Source of the DNA: DASQZK01 sp963809925
GTDB lineage: Bacteria > Bacteroidota > Bacteroidia > Bacteroidales > GCA-2748055
Reading direction: 5' to 3'
Length of the DNA: 64,000 nucleotides
Assembly (NCBI GenBank): GCA_963809925.1
Contig: CAWELH010000003.1
Span: 1 to 64,000, forward strand
A program made the position numbers and the translations under genes. Shown here in pieces: positions 56,943 to 64,000 of this stretch; the first letter of the stretch is position 1, and every line of letters begins with the position of its first letter. A model generated the notes under the pieces. It saw only the letters and a list, made by a program, of their open reading frames with translations, ran no database searches and was not told where the DNA came from.

Positions 56943-58514
56943 ATGAAGCCGGCAATTATATTCAGAAATCTGTATTTTTTCAGTCTTATCCTGCTGGCAG
57001 TTAGCCTGCCTTTATCCATCTTTACCACCTCACTGGCTGAAATACTGCTGGTGGTGAGCTGGGCTGCCGAAGGGAATATCCTGGAGAAACTTAACAGGTT
57101 CCGTAGGCAACCTGCTGTCTGGATCATTATAGGATTATACCTGTTGCATCTCCTGGGGTTGTTGTATACAACAGATTTTCATTATGCCTTTCATGACCTG
57201 AAGATAAAGCTGCCGATACTGATACTGCCTTTTGTGATCGGGACCTCGGATGAGCTCAAAACTTCACAATTGCGAACCGTACTGCTACTCTTCTGCCTCG
57301 CAACGATCGCTTCTTCCTTCATATCATTTTTCATTTTCCTCCATATAATACCAGTGGATTATTACGATATCCGTGAAATTTCCCTTTTTGTTTCACATAT
57401 CCGGCTGGCGCTGATGGTTGTCCTGTCCATTGCTATCCTGGTTTACTGTCGGTATAGCAGTGAAAAGACATTAAGACTCAACGGAACTCTGAGGACCTTA
57501 GCCATACCCGCAATCCTCTGGCTTGTATTTTTTCTTTTCGTTCTTAAGTCATTTACCGGCATCGTGGTCTTCATTCTGCTTTTCCTGACCATAGCCTGGA
57601 AAATGAGCAAAAAAATTCAGGATCCCGCACCACGCTTTATGATCAGGGTCTTTCTTCTCTTCATCCCCCTTCTCATTGTTCTTTGGATCACCAGCTCGGT
57701 TAGCCGCTATTACAGTCACGACCGGGTGGATTTCAGCCAGCTTGACAGTCTTACCGCCGGCGGTAATCCGTATTTTCATGATACTCTTAGCGAGGCGACG
57801 GAAAATGGACATTATGTTTGGCTTAATGTGAGCATGAGGGAATTGAAAACATGCTGGGACCAGAGAAGCGAATACAAGTTTGATGGTCGCGATAAAATGG
57901 GTCAGGAGATTAAATACACGCTTATCCGATACCTTACCTCCAAAAACCTGAGGAAAGACTGTGTGGGAGTGAATGCGTTAAGCGACAGGGATGTACACGC
58001 TATAGAAAATGGTGTGGCAAATGTTATTTTTCTAAACCGATACAGTCTCTATCCACGGATATATCAGATAATATGGGGGATTGACCTGTATGAACACGGT
58101 GGAAGCCCCGGCGGACACTCCATTGCTCAGCGTTTTGCCTATTTGAAGGCTGCCGGAAACATTGTCCGCCATAATATGGTGATTGGTGTAGGTACCGGTG
58201 ATGTGCAGAGAGCATTCGATCATTACTACGAATCGCATGATTCAAATCTTGCGATCCGATATCGGCGCAGAGCCCATAACCAGTATGTAACCTTTTTTAT
58301 AACCTTTGGGATCGTCGGGGGGATCATGGCACTTTTCTCTATTTTCGCTCCTGTATTTATAATGAAAAAGCAAACCGACTTCCTTTTTCTTGCTTTTTTC
58401 CTTATTGGCCTGCTTTCAATGCTGAATGAAGATACACTTGAAACCCAGACAGGAGTGTCCTTTTTTATGTTTTTTTACTGCCTCCTGATATTCAGAGAGA
58501 ATAAAAATGACTAA
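56943..58514 (+). CDS. O-antigen ligase family protein
   Basis: A polytopic membrane protein of 523 residues with about ten membrane segments and a large periplasmic loop (about residues 255-410) between the late segments. This is the layout of WaaL/Wzy-type proteins, which join glycan chains to lipid A core or polymerise repeat units. RFAYLKAAGNIVRHNMVIG and RAHNQYVTFFITFGIVGG (conserved His-Asn) in and after the loop fit the family. A TTG at 56910 opens a longer frame, but ATG 56943 (KPAIIFRNLYFF) is more likely. Its stop overlaps the guanine deaminase start by eight bases. Confidence 0.85.
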   Translation: MKPAIIFRNLYFFSLILLAVSLPLSIFTTSLAEILLVVSWAAEGNILEKLNRFRRQPAVWIIIGLYLLHLLGLLYTTDFHYAFHDLKIKLPILILPFVIGTSDELKTSQLRTVLLLFCLATIASSFISFFIFLHIIPVDYYDIREISLFVSHIRLALMVVLSIAILVYCRYSSEKTLRLNGTLRTLAIPAILWLVFFLFVLKSFTGIVVFILLFLTIAWKMSKKIQDPAPRFMIRVFLLFIPLLIVLWITSSVSRYYSHDRVDFSQLDSLTAGGNPYFHDTLSEATENGHYVWLNVSMRELKTCWDQRSEYKFDGRDKMGQEIKYTLIRYLTSKNLRKDCVGVNALSDRDVHAIENGVANVIFLNRYSLYPRIYQIIWGIDLYEHGGSPGGHSIAQRFAYLKAAGNIVRHNMVIGVGTGDVQRAFDHYYESHDSNLAIRYRRRAHNQYVTFFITFGIVGGIMALFSIFAPVFIMKKQTDFLFLAFFLIGLLSMLNEDTLETQTGVSFFMFFYCLLIFRENKND

Positions 58515-58971
58515 ATCTTTTTTAAAGCTGGCTATCGATATTGCCGCTCAGAATATAGATGAGGGCGGAGGACCCTTTGGAGCAGTCATCACAAGAGGAG
58601 GGGAGCTTCTTGCATCCTCGGGAAACAGGGTAACACAATCGAATGATCCGACAGCCCACGCTGAAATCCTGGTAATAAGAGAAGCAGCCCGGATCCTGGA
58701 TTCATGGAACCTTGAAGGCTGTACACTTTATACTTCCTGTGAGCCTTGCCCGATGTGCCTGGGTGCGATCTACTGGGCACATCTTGATACGGTGTATTAT
58801 GCCTGCACGCCAAAGGATGCCATGGATTCCGGCTTCGATGATTCCTTTATTTATAAGGAATTGAGGAAGGAACCGGCAACGCGTTCTATTGTTATGATAC
58901 AGGATATGAGAGATGAAGGTCTAAAGGTGTTTGAAAAATGGAAAAACAATCCGGACAAGATGGTGTACTGA
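58507..58971 (+). CDS. guaD: Guanine deaminase, cytidine deaminase-like type
   Basis: A zinc deaminase of 154 residues converting guanine to xanthine. The zinc site is THE-type: PTAHAEILVIREAARIL (His and catalytic Glu) and TSCEPCPMCLGAIYWA (two Cys). The C-terminal GFDDSFIYKELRKE is specific to the GuaD group and separates it from tRNA adenosine deaminase (TadA). The start overlaps the O-antigen ligase end by eight bases, and the 3' end overlaps the glycosylase gene by 34, so all three are probably translated from one mRNA. Confidence 0.88.
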   Translation: MTKSFLKLAIDIAAQNIDEGGGPFGAVITRGGELLASSGNRVTQSNDPTAHAEILVIREAARILDSWNLEGCTLYTSCEPCPMCLGAIYWAHLDTVYYACTPKDAMDSGFDDSFIYKELRKEPATRSIVMIQDMRDEGLKVFEKWKNNPDKMVY

Positions 58972-59486
58972 ATCCGGCAAAGCGACTTGGCAAGGATTTC
59001 TTTACGCGCGATGCACTTGACCTTGCGCCCGGTTTACTGGGAAAAAATCTGGTGATCGTGCGCAGCGATGTACCGGAAGCTTTTCGAATTACTGAAACCG
59101 AAGCATACTGTGGAGAAGAAGACCTTGCCAGTCATGCCAGCAAAGGAAGGACGAGACGGACAGAAGTCATGTATGGGGAAGGTGGATACCTGTATATGTA
59201 TTTAATATATGGTATGTACTGGATGCTGAATATCGTCGCAGGACAGGAAAATTCCCCACAGGCTGTCCTGATCAGGGGTGTGGAGAGATACCCGGGACCG
59301 GGACGACTTACGAAAGGTCTTCAGCTCGACGGAGGCTTTTATGGTGAGTCACTGGTCGATTCACCGCGGATCTGGATATCCGAAGGTCCTGCTCCAAAAC
59401 ATTTTCTAACCACACCGAGGATCGGTGTTGATTATGCCGGTGAATGGAAAGACAGGCTGTGGCGGTTTGTTTGGAAGGAGGGGTGA
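58938..59486 (+). CDS. 3-methyladenine DNA glycosylase (AAG/MPG type)
   Basis: A base-excision repair glycosylase of 182 residues that removes alkylated and deaminated purines such as hypoxanthine. RITETEAYCGEEDLASHASKG, in which the ETEAY Glu activates water, is near residue 50. Then come TEVMYGEGGYLYMYLIYGMY (base-flipping region) and AVLIRGVE. The start ATG lies inside guaD, 34 bases before that gene's stop, and no alternative ATG, GTG or TTG appears before the conserved domain. The overlap is therefore real. A deaminated-purine theme with guaD is suggestive only. Confidence 0.9.
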   Translation: MEKQSGQDGVLNPAKRLGKDFFTRDALDLAPGLLGKNLVIVRSDVPEAFRITETEAYCGEEDLASHASKGRTRRTEVMYGEGGYLYMYLIYGMYWMLNIVAGQENSPQAVLIRGVERYPGPGRLTKGLQLDGGFYGESLVDSPRIWISEGPAPKHFLTTPRIGVDYAGEWKDRLWRFVWKEG

Positions 59487-59488
59487 TG

Positions 59489-59608
59489 AAGTTAGGAAGT
59501 TAGGAAGTTAAACTCAACAACTCAACAACTCAACAACTCAACAACTCAACAACCCAACAACTCAACAACTCAACAATTCAACAATTCAACAATTCAACAA
59601 CTCAACAA
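59489..59608 (+). repeat. Two adjoining 8-bp microsatellites: GTTAGGAA and CTCAACAA
   Basis: Just after the glycosylase stop, GTTAGGAA occurs about two and a half times (59490-59510), followed at 59513-59608 by exactly twelve copies of CTCAACAA with a few T or C substitutions (CCCAACAA once, TTCAACAA three times). Inverted relatives of both units occur near 61578-61600 and 61668-61692. Confidence 0.85.
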
Positions 59609-59619
59609 ATAAGAAGTGA

Positions 59620-60183
59620 CGGCGGGTGAGAGTGTGGGCGAAGGCATGTCACAACTTCCAAAATCACTGATTATTTGGGCTTTCCCCTTTTGCTGCGAAA
59701 TCATACTGAATATCTGCTGAAGAACATGTGTGGGGAAGGCTGAGAATTGTTCTTTCTGCGCATTAAGGGTGGTGGGTGGGGGGAGGGATCCCCTGGGATA
59801 TAGTATATAAGAACAATATAATCTCAGATCACTGATTGTCTTACTCTGATTTCATTTTGGAAAAACCTAGGCTAATGTTGGTGAATGCCTCCGGAAGTAT
59901 TAGTTAAACTTCTAGGGGTTCACCATCAGGTGGGTTACCAGTAGTGGAACCCATGGCCATTTAATGGAAACTGCTACGCGGATGTTTTTGGTCACGTAAA
60001 CACGACCCACCACGGACAAAACCGTGGCTATTATTGGGCTATCGCTCCGCGATTCTGCGAAAAGATCTGCCCGAAAAAATTCTCTGACTCTACGAGGCGC
60101 CGTTTCAAACCAACCTTACATTTTCAATCGCTCTCTACCAACTGCAGAGGCAATACGCTTCTACGTGCATCTCCCTCTCAACC
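59620..60183. other. Intergenic stretch without a recognised gene
   Basis: About 560 bp with no convincing frame on either strand. It holds a G-rich patch (about 59766-59785) and a perfect hairpin CCACGG-ACAAAA-CCGTGG at 60010-60027. A short plus-strand frame at 60024-60209 looks spurious. The composition is uneven, and it may be decayed sequence. Confidence 0.5.
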
Positions 60184-60266
60184 GTTATTTATTGATTTGC
60201 CTTCGCTGACCGCGTGCTGCAAGCTTCGAAAGACGTGGTTTGTTGAATAGAATGAAAGACACTCCC
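60184..60266 (+). repeat. Diverged direct repeat, left copy
   Basis: Begins with GTTATTTATTGATTTG and continues CCTTCGC, a GC-rich stretch, then GACGTGGTTTGTTGAA and a C-rich end. The same order of elements occurs at 61570-61670, on the other side of the outer-membrane protein gene. The 16-base start is identical in both copies. Confidence 0.6.
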
Positions 60267-61418
60267 TCATTCCCTCACCTTCTCACCCTCCCCAAGATGA
60301 AATCTTTTTAAAAGAAAGTTCTCATTCAGAACCAGGTGAAGACCATAGGTATATTCCAACTTTTGGATGTTGGTATCATAGTAGCCTTCAAACCTCAACA
60401 GAACAGATGACGAGCCGGTAATTTTTTTACCTATCCCGGCTTTGAAGGTAATCAGACTCCGGACATCGTCGGGAATAGGTTTGGCCGGGACGGGGAGAGG
60501 GCTGAAAAATAACGGCTCGCCATGTATACTCTCAAATTTATTCCCCCGAAAATACCCTGCTGTTAAGCCATACATTCCATAACTGATGCCTGCACGCGGA
60601 TAAAGGGCGATTCCATGACGATCGGTCTCATTGTTCCCGTCATAGAAAATCAATGGACAGATATAAACTTCACCGTTTTTTTCTTCATTAAAATGGTAAC
60701 TCATGTTGATACCCGTCGCAAAGTTCAATGTGCTGATGACTGGCTTATCGGTAATATTTATCTGTCCGCCCTGATGATGCACCACAAAATGAACAGGTAG
60801 CGTCAGGCTGAATGTTTCATTTTCCAGCAGCGTGAAAAAGTTTGAGTTTCCGACCGTGAACTGCTCCTGTAACGTATCTCCGGGGAGGATAAAGTGTTCC
60901 CAGTCGAGCCACGTAAGAGACTTGATCCGCTCACCGTGATAATCCAGCCTGATCCCGTTATTCACCAGACTGGTAAAATGATTTTCAAATTTATACAAGG
61001 GTTCGGGGAGATGAAGCATACTTCCTCCATTAAAACTCCCCATTGTCACCCGGAAGGTTTCCGATACCCTGTAGTCGATCCGGAACAGCGGAAGGATCTG
61101 TTCAAATTCACTTCTACCGTTATACCTGAGAAGGTGAATGCCGGTTCCGAAACTGAGATTGTCTGAAACGCTGTAATTGACAACAGGTTGCAGGAAGGCA
61201 CCCGTTAATGTATACCCTTCGACATTTGTACCAAAAAATTCATTGTTGTTAAAAAAGGTAGAGGCATTGACTGAAAGTGAAAGCTCTCCGGCTTTACGGC
61301 TGATCGTAACTTCCTGGTTGTAGTTTCCCGTTAAAAACTGAGCGTTGGCTTGAGAGAAATACAGCAGTACAACCAGAAAAACAAAAAACTTACCAGTCAT
61401 CATTGAACCCTTTTCCAT
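60267..61418 (-). CDS. Predicted outer-membrane beta-barrel protein, uncharacterised
   Basis: An exported protein of 383 residues. A signal peptide (KFFVFLVVLLYFSQANA) is cleaved before QFLTGNYNQEV. The rest alternates polar and hydrophobic residues in the manner of beta-strands, for example LSLSVNASTFF, LSFGTGIHLLRY, SLTLPVHFVVHH and YGLTAGYFRGNKF, with aromatic girdle residues. It ends HLVLNENFLLKRFHLGEGEKV. I recognise no named family, and no Cys pair or T9SS sorting domain is seen. An ATG at 61403 is an alternative start. It sits alone between repeat-rich gaps, so its regulation and partners are unclear. Confidence 0.75.
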   Translation of the reverse strand: MEKGSMMTGKFFVFLVVLLYFSQANAQFLTGNYNQEVTISRKAGELSLSVNASTFFNNNEFFGTNVEGYTLTGAFLQPVVNYSVSDNLSFGTGIHLLRYNGRSEFEQILPLFRIDYRVSETFRVTMGSFNGGSMLHLPEPLYKFENHFTSLVNNGIRLDYHGERIKSLTWLDWEHFILPGDTLQEQFTVGNSNFFTLLENETFSLTLPVHFVVHHQGGQINITDKPVISTLNFATGINMSYHFNEEKNGEVYICPLIFYDGNNETDRHGIALYPRAGISYGMYGLTAGYFRGNKFESIHGEPLFFSPLPVPAKPIPDDVRSLITFKAGIGKKITGSSSVLLRFEGYYDTNIQKLEYTYGLHLVLNENFLLKRFHLGEGEKVRE

Positions 61419-61569
61419 CCGAGGTTTATTTAAGTGTAAATATAGGAAATTCAGAAAACTGATGATGAAGAATTGTGAATAAGCTCTTTGAAGTGCAGAA
61501 TTCGGAATGTCAACAAGACAGGAAGACAGAAAGTTAGCAGGCCGCTTTAAAGTTCTTTTCCAATCACCT

Positions 61570-61692
61570 GTTATTTATTGATTTGTTGATCTGTTGATCC
61601 ACCTTCGCCGAAGCTACGGCGGACGCGGTTTGGTGAAGTGTGATCTAAAGAACATCACCCCTAACCCCCTAACTTCCTAACTTCCTAACTCC
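61570..61692 (+). repeat. Diverged direct repeat, right copy, with REP-like hairpin
   Basis: GTTATTTATTGATTTG (61570-61585) is followed by TTGAT-rich 8-bp repeats, then CGCCG-AAGCTA-CGGCG (61606-61621), a GC-rich hairpin, then GACGCGGTTTGGTGAA. It ends in CTTCCTAA repeats (about 61671-61690), the inverse of the GTTAGGAA repeats at 59490. It resembles short intergenic repeats, and no encoded protein is present. Confidence 0.6.
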
Positions 61693-61782
61693 CTCTCTTG
61701 CATATTCATTCTAAATCACTAAATTTATGATATATAGGTATTTTAATGAAGTGAACAGACTAAATTATATGAATCTAAGTTA

Positions 61783-61790
61783 TAACTTTG
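61783..61790 (+). promoter_or_regulatory. Bacteroidota -7 box TAACTTTG before a structured leader
   Basis: An exact TAnnTTTG match. It predicts an RNA starting about 61795-61798, nearly 285 nt before the DUF2723 gene and directly ahead of a series of stem-loops. No -33 TTG is visible. Confidence 0.55.
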
Positions 61791-61794
61791 CTGC

Positions 61795-61965
61795 GTTTCC
61801 GGGAAACATTATCTTTGGGCCCTGTAAGCCCAACTGATACTTTACGTGCAGCAGGTTCACCTGCGTGGCATGAATGCGAGGCTTCAAAGATAGGATGGTG
61901 CCAATGGACTTGAATCCATATGGAGACCAGGGTAAATGGATTGGCATTACGCAATGGATTTCACA
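61795..61965 (+). ncRNA. Candidate structured RNA or long 5' leader
   Basis: Several good stems occur in a row. GTTTC/GAAAC is at 61795-61807. ATCTTTG (61811-61817) pairs with CAAAGAT (61885-61891) around GGGC/GCCC and a GCAGG-TTCA-CCTGC hairpin (61851-61864). TGCCAAT (61899-61905) pairs with ATTGGCA (61940-61946) around ATGGA/TCCAT. A -7 box precedes it. There is no clear terminator before the DUF2723 start at 62082, so it may be a leader and not a separate RNA. I cannot match it to tmRNA, SRP RNA or RNase P RNA; 6S RNA is possible but unproven. Confidence 0.4.
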
Positions 61966-62081
61966 GTAATGTTTGAAGGGATAAATTTTAAAAGCTTGAT
62001 TTTGGACTGAAATCTATCTGGCATGTCAGAAAGAACAGATAATACCGCTATCGCGGAAATCAAAGTAAAACTAATTACAGA

Positions 62082-64000
62082 ATGAAGAAATCTTTCCGGT
62101 CTTACAATCTGTTTACAGGTTGGATCATCTTTGCCATTGCTGCCATCGTGTACCTGCTGACGATTGAGTCAACAGCCAGTTTCTGGGATTGCGGTGAATT
62201 TATTACCTCTTCTTACAAGCTTGAAGTCGGGCATCCGCCAGGAGCCCCGTTTTTTATGCTTCTCGGCAATTTCTTTATGCTTTTTACAAGTAATGTTGAG
62301 AAAATTTCGGTAGCCATGAACAGCATGTCTGCGTTGGCCTCTGCCTTTGCAATATTGTTCCTGTTCTGGACCATCACTCATCTTGCCAGAAAGATCGTCC
62401 TGAAAAACGAAGATGACTATACCCCGGCTAAGGTACTTGCTGTTATGGGTGCGGGAGCTGTTGGCGCCCTTGCTTATACCTTTTCCGATACGTTCTGGTT
62501 TTCCGCTGTCGAAGCCGAGGTGTACGGTACATCTTCATTGTTCACGGCGTTCGTATTCTGGGCCATTTTGAAATGGGAGAATGAAGCCGGCAACCCTCGT
62601 GCAAACAAATGGATCATCCTCATTGCTTACCTGATGGGCCTTTCGCTTGGCGTTCATCTTCTAAACCTTCTTGCGATACCGGCTATCGTCTTTGTGTATT
62701 ATTTCAGAAAATATAAACCAACTACCTGGGGTGTCATCGGATCATTGTTGATCTCTCTCGGTATCCTCGGAGCCATGATGTATATGGTAATTCCGGGTTT
62801 TGTTGCCATGGGCGCAGGGTTGGAACTAATCTTCGTCAATGGTTTCGGCCTGCCTTACCATTCTGGCCTGGTGACATATGTATTCCTTCTTTTCATTATT
62901 CTTGGCTTCCTGGTTTATTATACCCATAAGCGGAAGCTGGTGGCCTGGAACACGGTGGTTCTTGTGGTGACGGTGCTGGCCCTTGGTTATGCATCTTACG
63001 GAGTGATCGTGATACGCTCCAACGCTGACACTCCCCTTGACGAAAGCAACCCCGACACGGCATTTAACCTGCTTGGATATCTGAACCGCGACCAGTACGG
63101 CCAGACGCCGCTATTTTATGGAAACTATTTCAATGCACCTGCCTATGAGCAGATCGAAGGACATCCAAAATATTACCGTGAAAATGGTAAATATGTTAAA
63201 GTCACAACGCCAGATTATAAATACCGCAAAGAATTTAAAGGCTTCTTACCAAGGATGTGGAGTGAACAGGATCCTCATATTGACCAGTATATTTACTGGT
63301 CGGGTATGAAGGAGTCTGACCTGTATGAGCCGATGCGGGACCAGAAGGGGAATCCGGTACGTGATCAGAACGGGCAGTATCGCTTCGACCGGTCGAAACC
63401 CCTGGCAAAACCATCCTTTGGTGCTAATCTAAGGTTCTTTTTCAGATACCAGGTCGGATACATGTACCTCCGGTATTTTATGTGGAACTTCGCCGGCCGG
63501 CAAAATGATATCCAGGGTCAGGGCGAACTGACCAACGGCAACTGGGTATGCGGCATCCCGTTTATCGATAATGCACGGCTAGGTCCGCAGGAACTGATGC
63601 CCGACTATCTGAAAAACAACAGGGCTCACAACAAGTATTTCCTGTTGCCGCTCATCCTGGGATTGATCGGCTTGTTCTACCATTATAAATACCATAACAA
63701 GGATTTCTGGGTGGTAAGCCTTCTGTTTTTACTTACCGGCCTGGCCATCCTGGTATACCTGAACCAGTATCCACTTCAGCCGAGGGAACGGGATTATGCC
63801 TATGCAGGATCCTTCTATGCCTTCGCAATCTGGATCGGACTGGGAGTGCTTGGTCTGATCAATTATTTTTCTAAAAATTATAAATCTGTGGTTGCAGCCG
63901 GAGCAGTGACCCTCCTCAGTCTCATCCTGGTACCAGGTCTTATGGCACGGCAAAACTGGGACGATCATGACCGTTCGGGAAGATATACTGCAAGGGATTT
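62082..64000 (+). CDS. DUF2723 (GT117-like) membrane protein, partial at 3' end
   Basis: The first 639 codons of a large multi-pass membrane protein; the frame is open to the window end. It begins MKKSFRSYNLFTGWIIFAIA and carries the DUF2723 hallmark SFWDCGEFITSSYKLEVGHP followed by PGAPFF, in the first periplasmic loop. About nine membrane segments and a large loop (about residues 320-510) follow. DUF2723 proteins are classed with GT-C-type glycosyltransferases (GT117) and are usual in Bacteroidota; in Porphyromonas a member takes part in glycosylation linked to T9SS cargo or O-glycans. That role is inferred for this copy. A 285-nt leader with strong secondary structure lies upstream. Confidence 0.9.
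   Translation, partial: MKKSFRSYNLFTGWIIFAIAAIVYLLTIESTASFWDCGEFITSSYKLEVGHPPGAPFFMLLGNFFMLFTSNVEKISVAMNSMSALASAFAILFLFWTITHLARKIVLKNEDDYTPAKVLAVMGAGAVGALAYTFSDTFWFSAVEAEVYGTSSLFTAFVFWAILKWENEAGNPRANKWIILIAYLMGLSLGVHLLNLLAIPAIVFVYYFRKYKPTTWGVIGSLLISLGILGAMMYMVIPGFVAMGAGLELIFVNGFGLPYHSGLVTYVFLLFIILGFLVYYTHKRKLVAWNTVVLVVTVLALGYASYGVIVIRSNADTPLDESNPDTAFNLLGYLNRDQYGQTPLFYGNYFNAPAYEQIEGHPKYYRENGKYVKVTTPDYKYRKEFKGFLPRMWSEQDPHIDQYIYWSGMKESDLYEPMRDQKGNPVRDQNGQYRFDRSKPLAKPSFGANLRFFFRYQVGYMYLRYFMWNFAGRQNDIQGQGELTNGNWVCGIPFIDNARLGPQELMPDYLKNNRAHNKYFLLPLILGLIGLFYHYKYHNKDFWVVSLLFLLTGLAILVYLNQYPLQPRERDYAYAGSFYAFAIWIGLGVLGLINYFSKNYKSVVAAGAVTLLSLILVPGLMARQNWDDHDRSGRYTARD

Noticed and set aside
59513..59608. 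CTCAACAA repeats as a CRISPR or phase-variable coding tract
   Set aside because: It is a simple 8-bp microsatellite outside any gene, with no spacers and no reading frame joined to it.

Overview
The window reads as the chromosome of a Bacteroidota bacterium, most likely an uncultured Bacteroidales-type anaerobe. The evidence is a giant type IX secretion system (T9SS) cargo with a type B C-terminal sorting domain next to a PorP/SprF gene, DUF2723 and YfhO membrane proteins, a three-gene FrdCAB-type complex, single-chain glycyl-tRNA synthetase, and many intergenic matches to the Bacteroidota -7 promoter box TAnnTTTG. Shine-Dalgarno sequences are mostly absent. There is no rRNA, CRISPR array or insertion sequence; there is one tRNA.

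Layout. 1-13.35 kb: the 3' part of an enormous surface protein. It has 29 complete 312-bp (104-residue) PKD-like repeats plus a partial one, four diverged PKD-like units, ten SprB-like repeats and a type B T9SS sorting domain. The first 3.6 kb of the frame is broken by four single-base indels that sum to zero and all lie where repeat variants differ. 13.4-20.6 kb: PorP/SprF, then a surface-polysaccharide cluster (flippase, two methyltransferases, three glycosyltransferases). 20.6-31.7 kb: YfhO, glyS, nadB, an S9 peptidase, dusB, a frameshifted CPBP protease and an unknown conserved-looking gene. 32-39 kb: two M24 aminopeptidase P genes flanking the succinate dehydrogenase/fumarate reductase operon, then an alpha/beta hydrolase. 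39-45 kb: Spy/CpxP-like protein, S41 protease, dCMP deaminase, a gene remnant and a GH2 glycosidase.

45-49 kb: a hipBA toxin-antitoxin operon with three copies of an 18-bp operator around its promoter, a tRNA-Leu(CAA), and an ALDH7-type aldehyde dehydrogenase with a 7-bp tandem repeat abutting its start codon. 49-57 kb: dxs, an OmpA-like lipoprotein, and the translation block rplM-rpsI-rpsB-tsf / pyrH-frr with a stem-loop rpsB leader and two clear terminators. 57-59.5 kb: an overlapping O-antigen ligase / guanine deaminase / 3-methyladenine glycosylase operon. 59.5-62 kb: a repeat-rich segment around a predicted outer-membrane protein gene, followed by a promoter and about 170 nt of potentially structured RNA. 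62.1-64 kb: a DUF2723 (GT117-like) membrane protein running off the end.

The first 20 kb hangs together as cell-surface construction: a T9SS-exported adhesin, its candidate outer-membrane partner, and genes for a surface glycan. T9SS cargo is often anchored to such a glycan, and the O-antigen ligase at 57 kb could act in the same pathway. The most unusual items are the adhesin repeat array with its higher-order structure and variant-site indels, the three-operator hipBA promoter, the rpsB leader, the repeat-flanked 59.5-61.7 kb segment and the unassigned RNA candidate near 61.8 kb.
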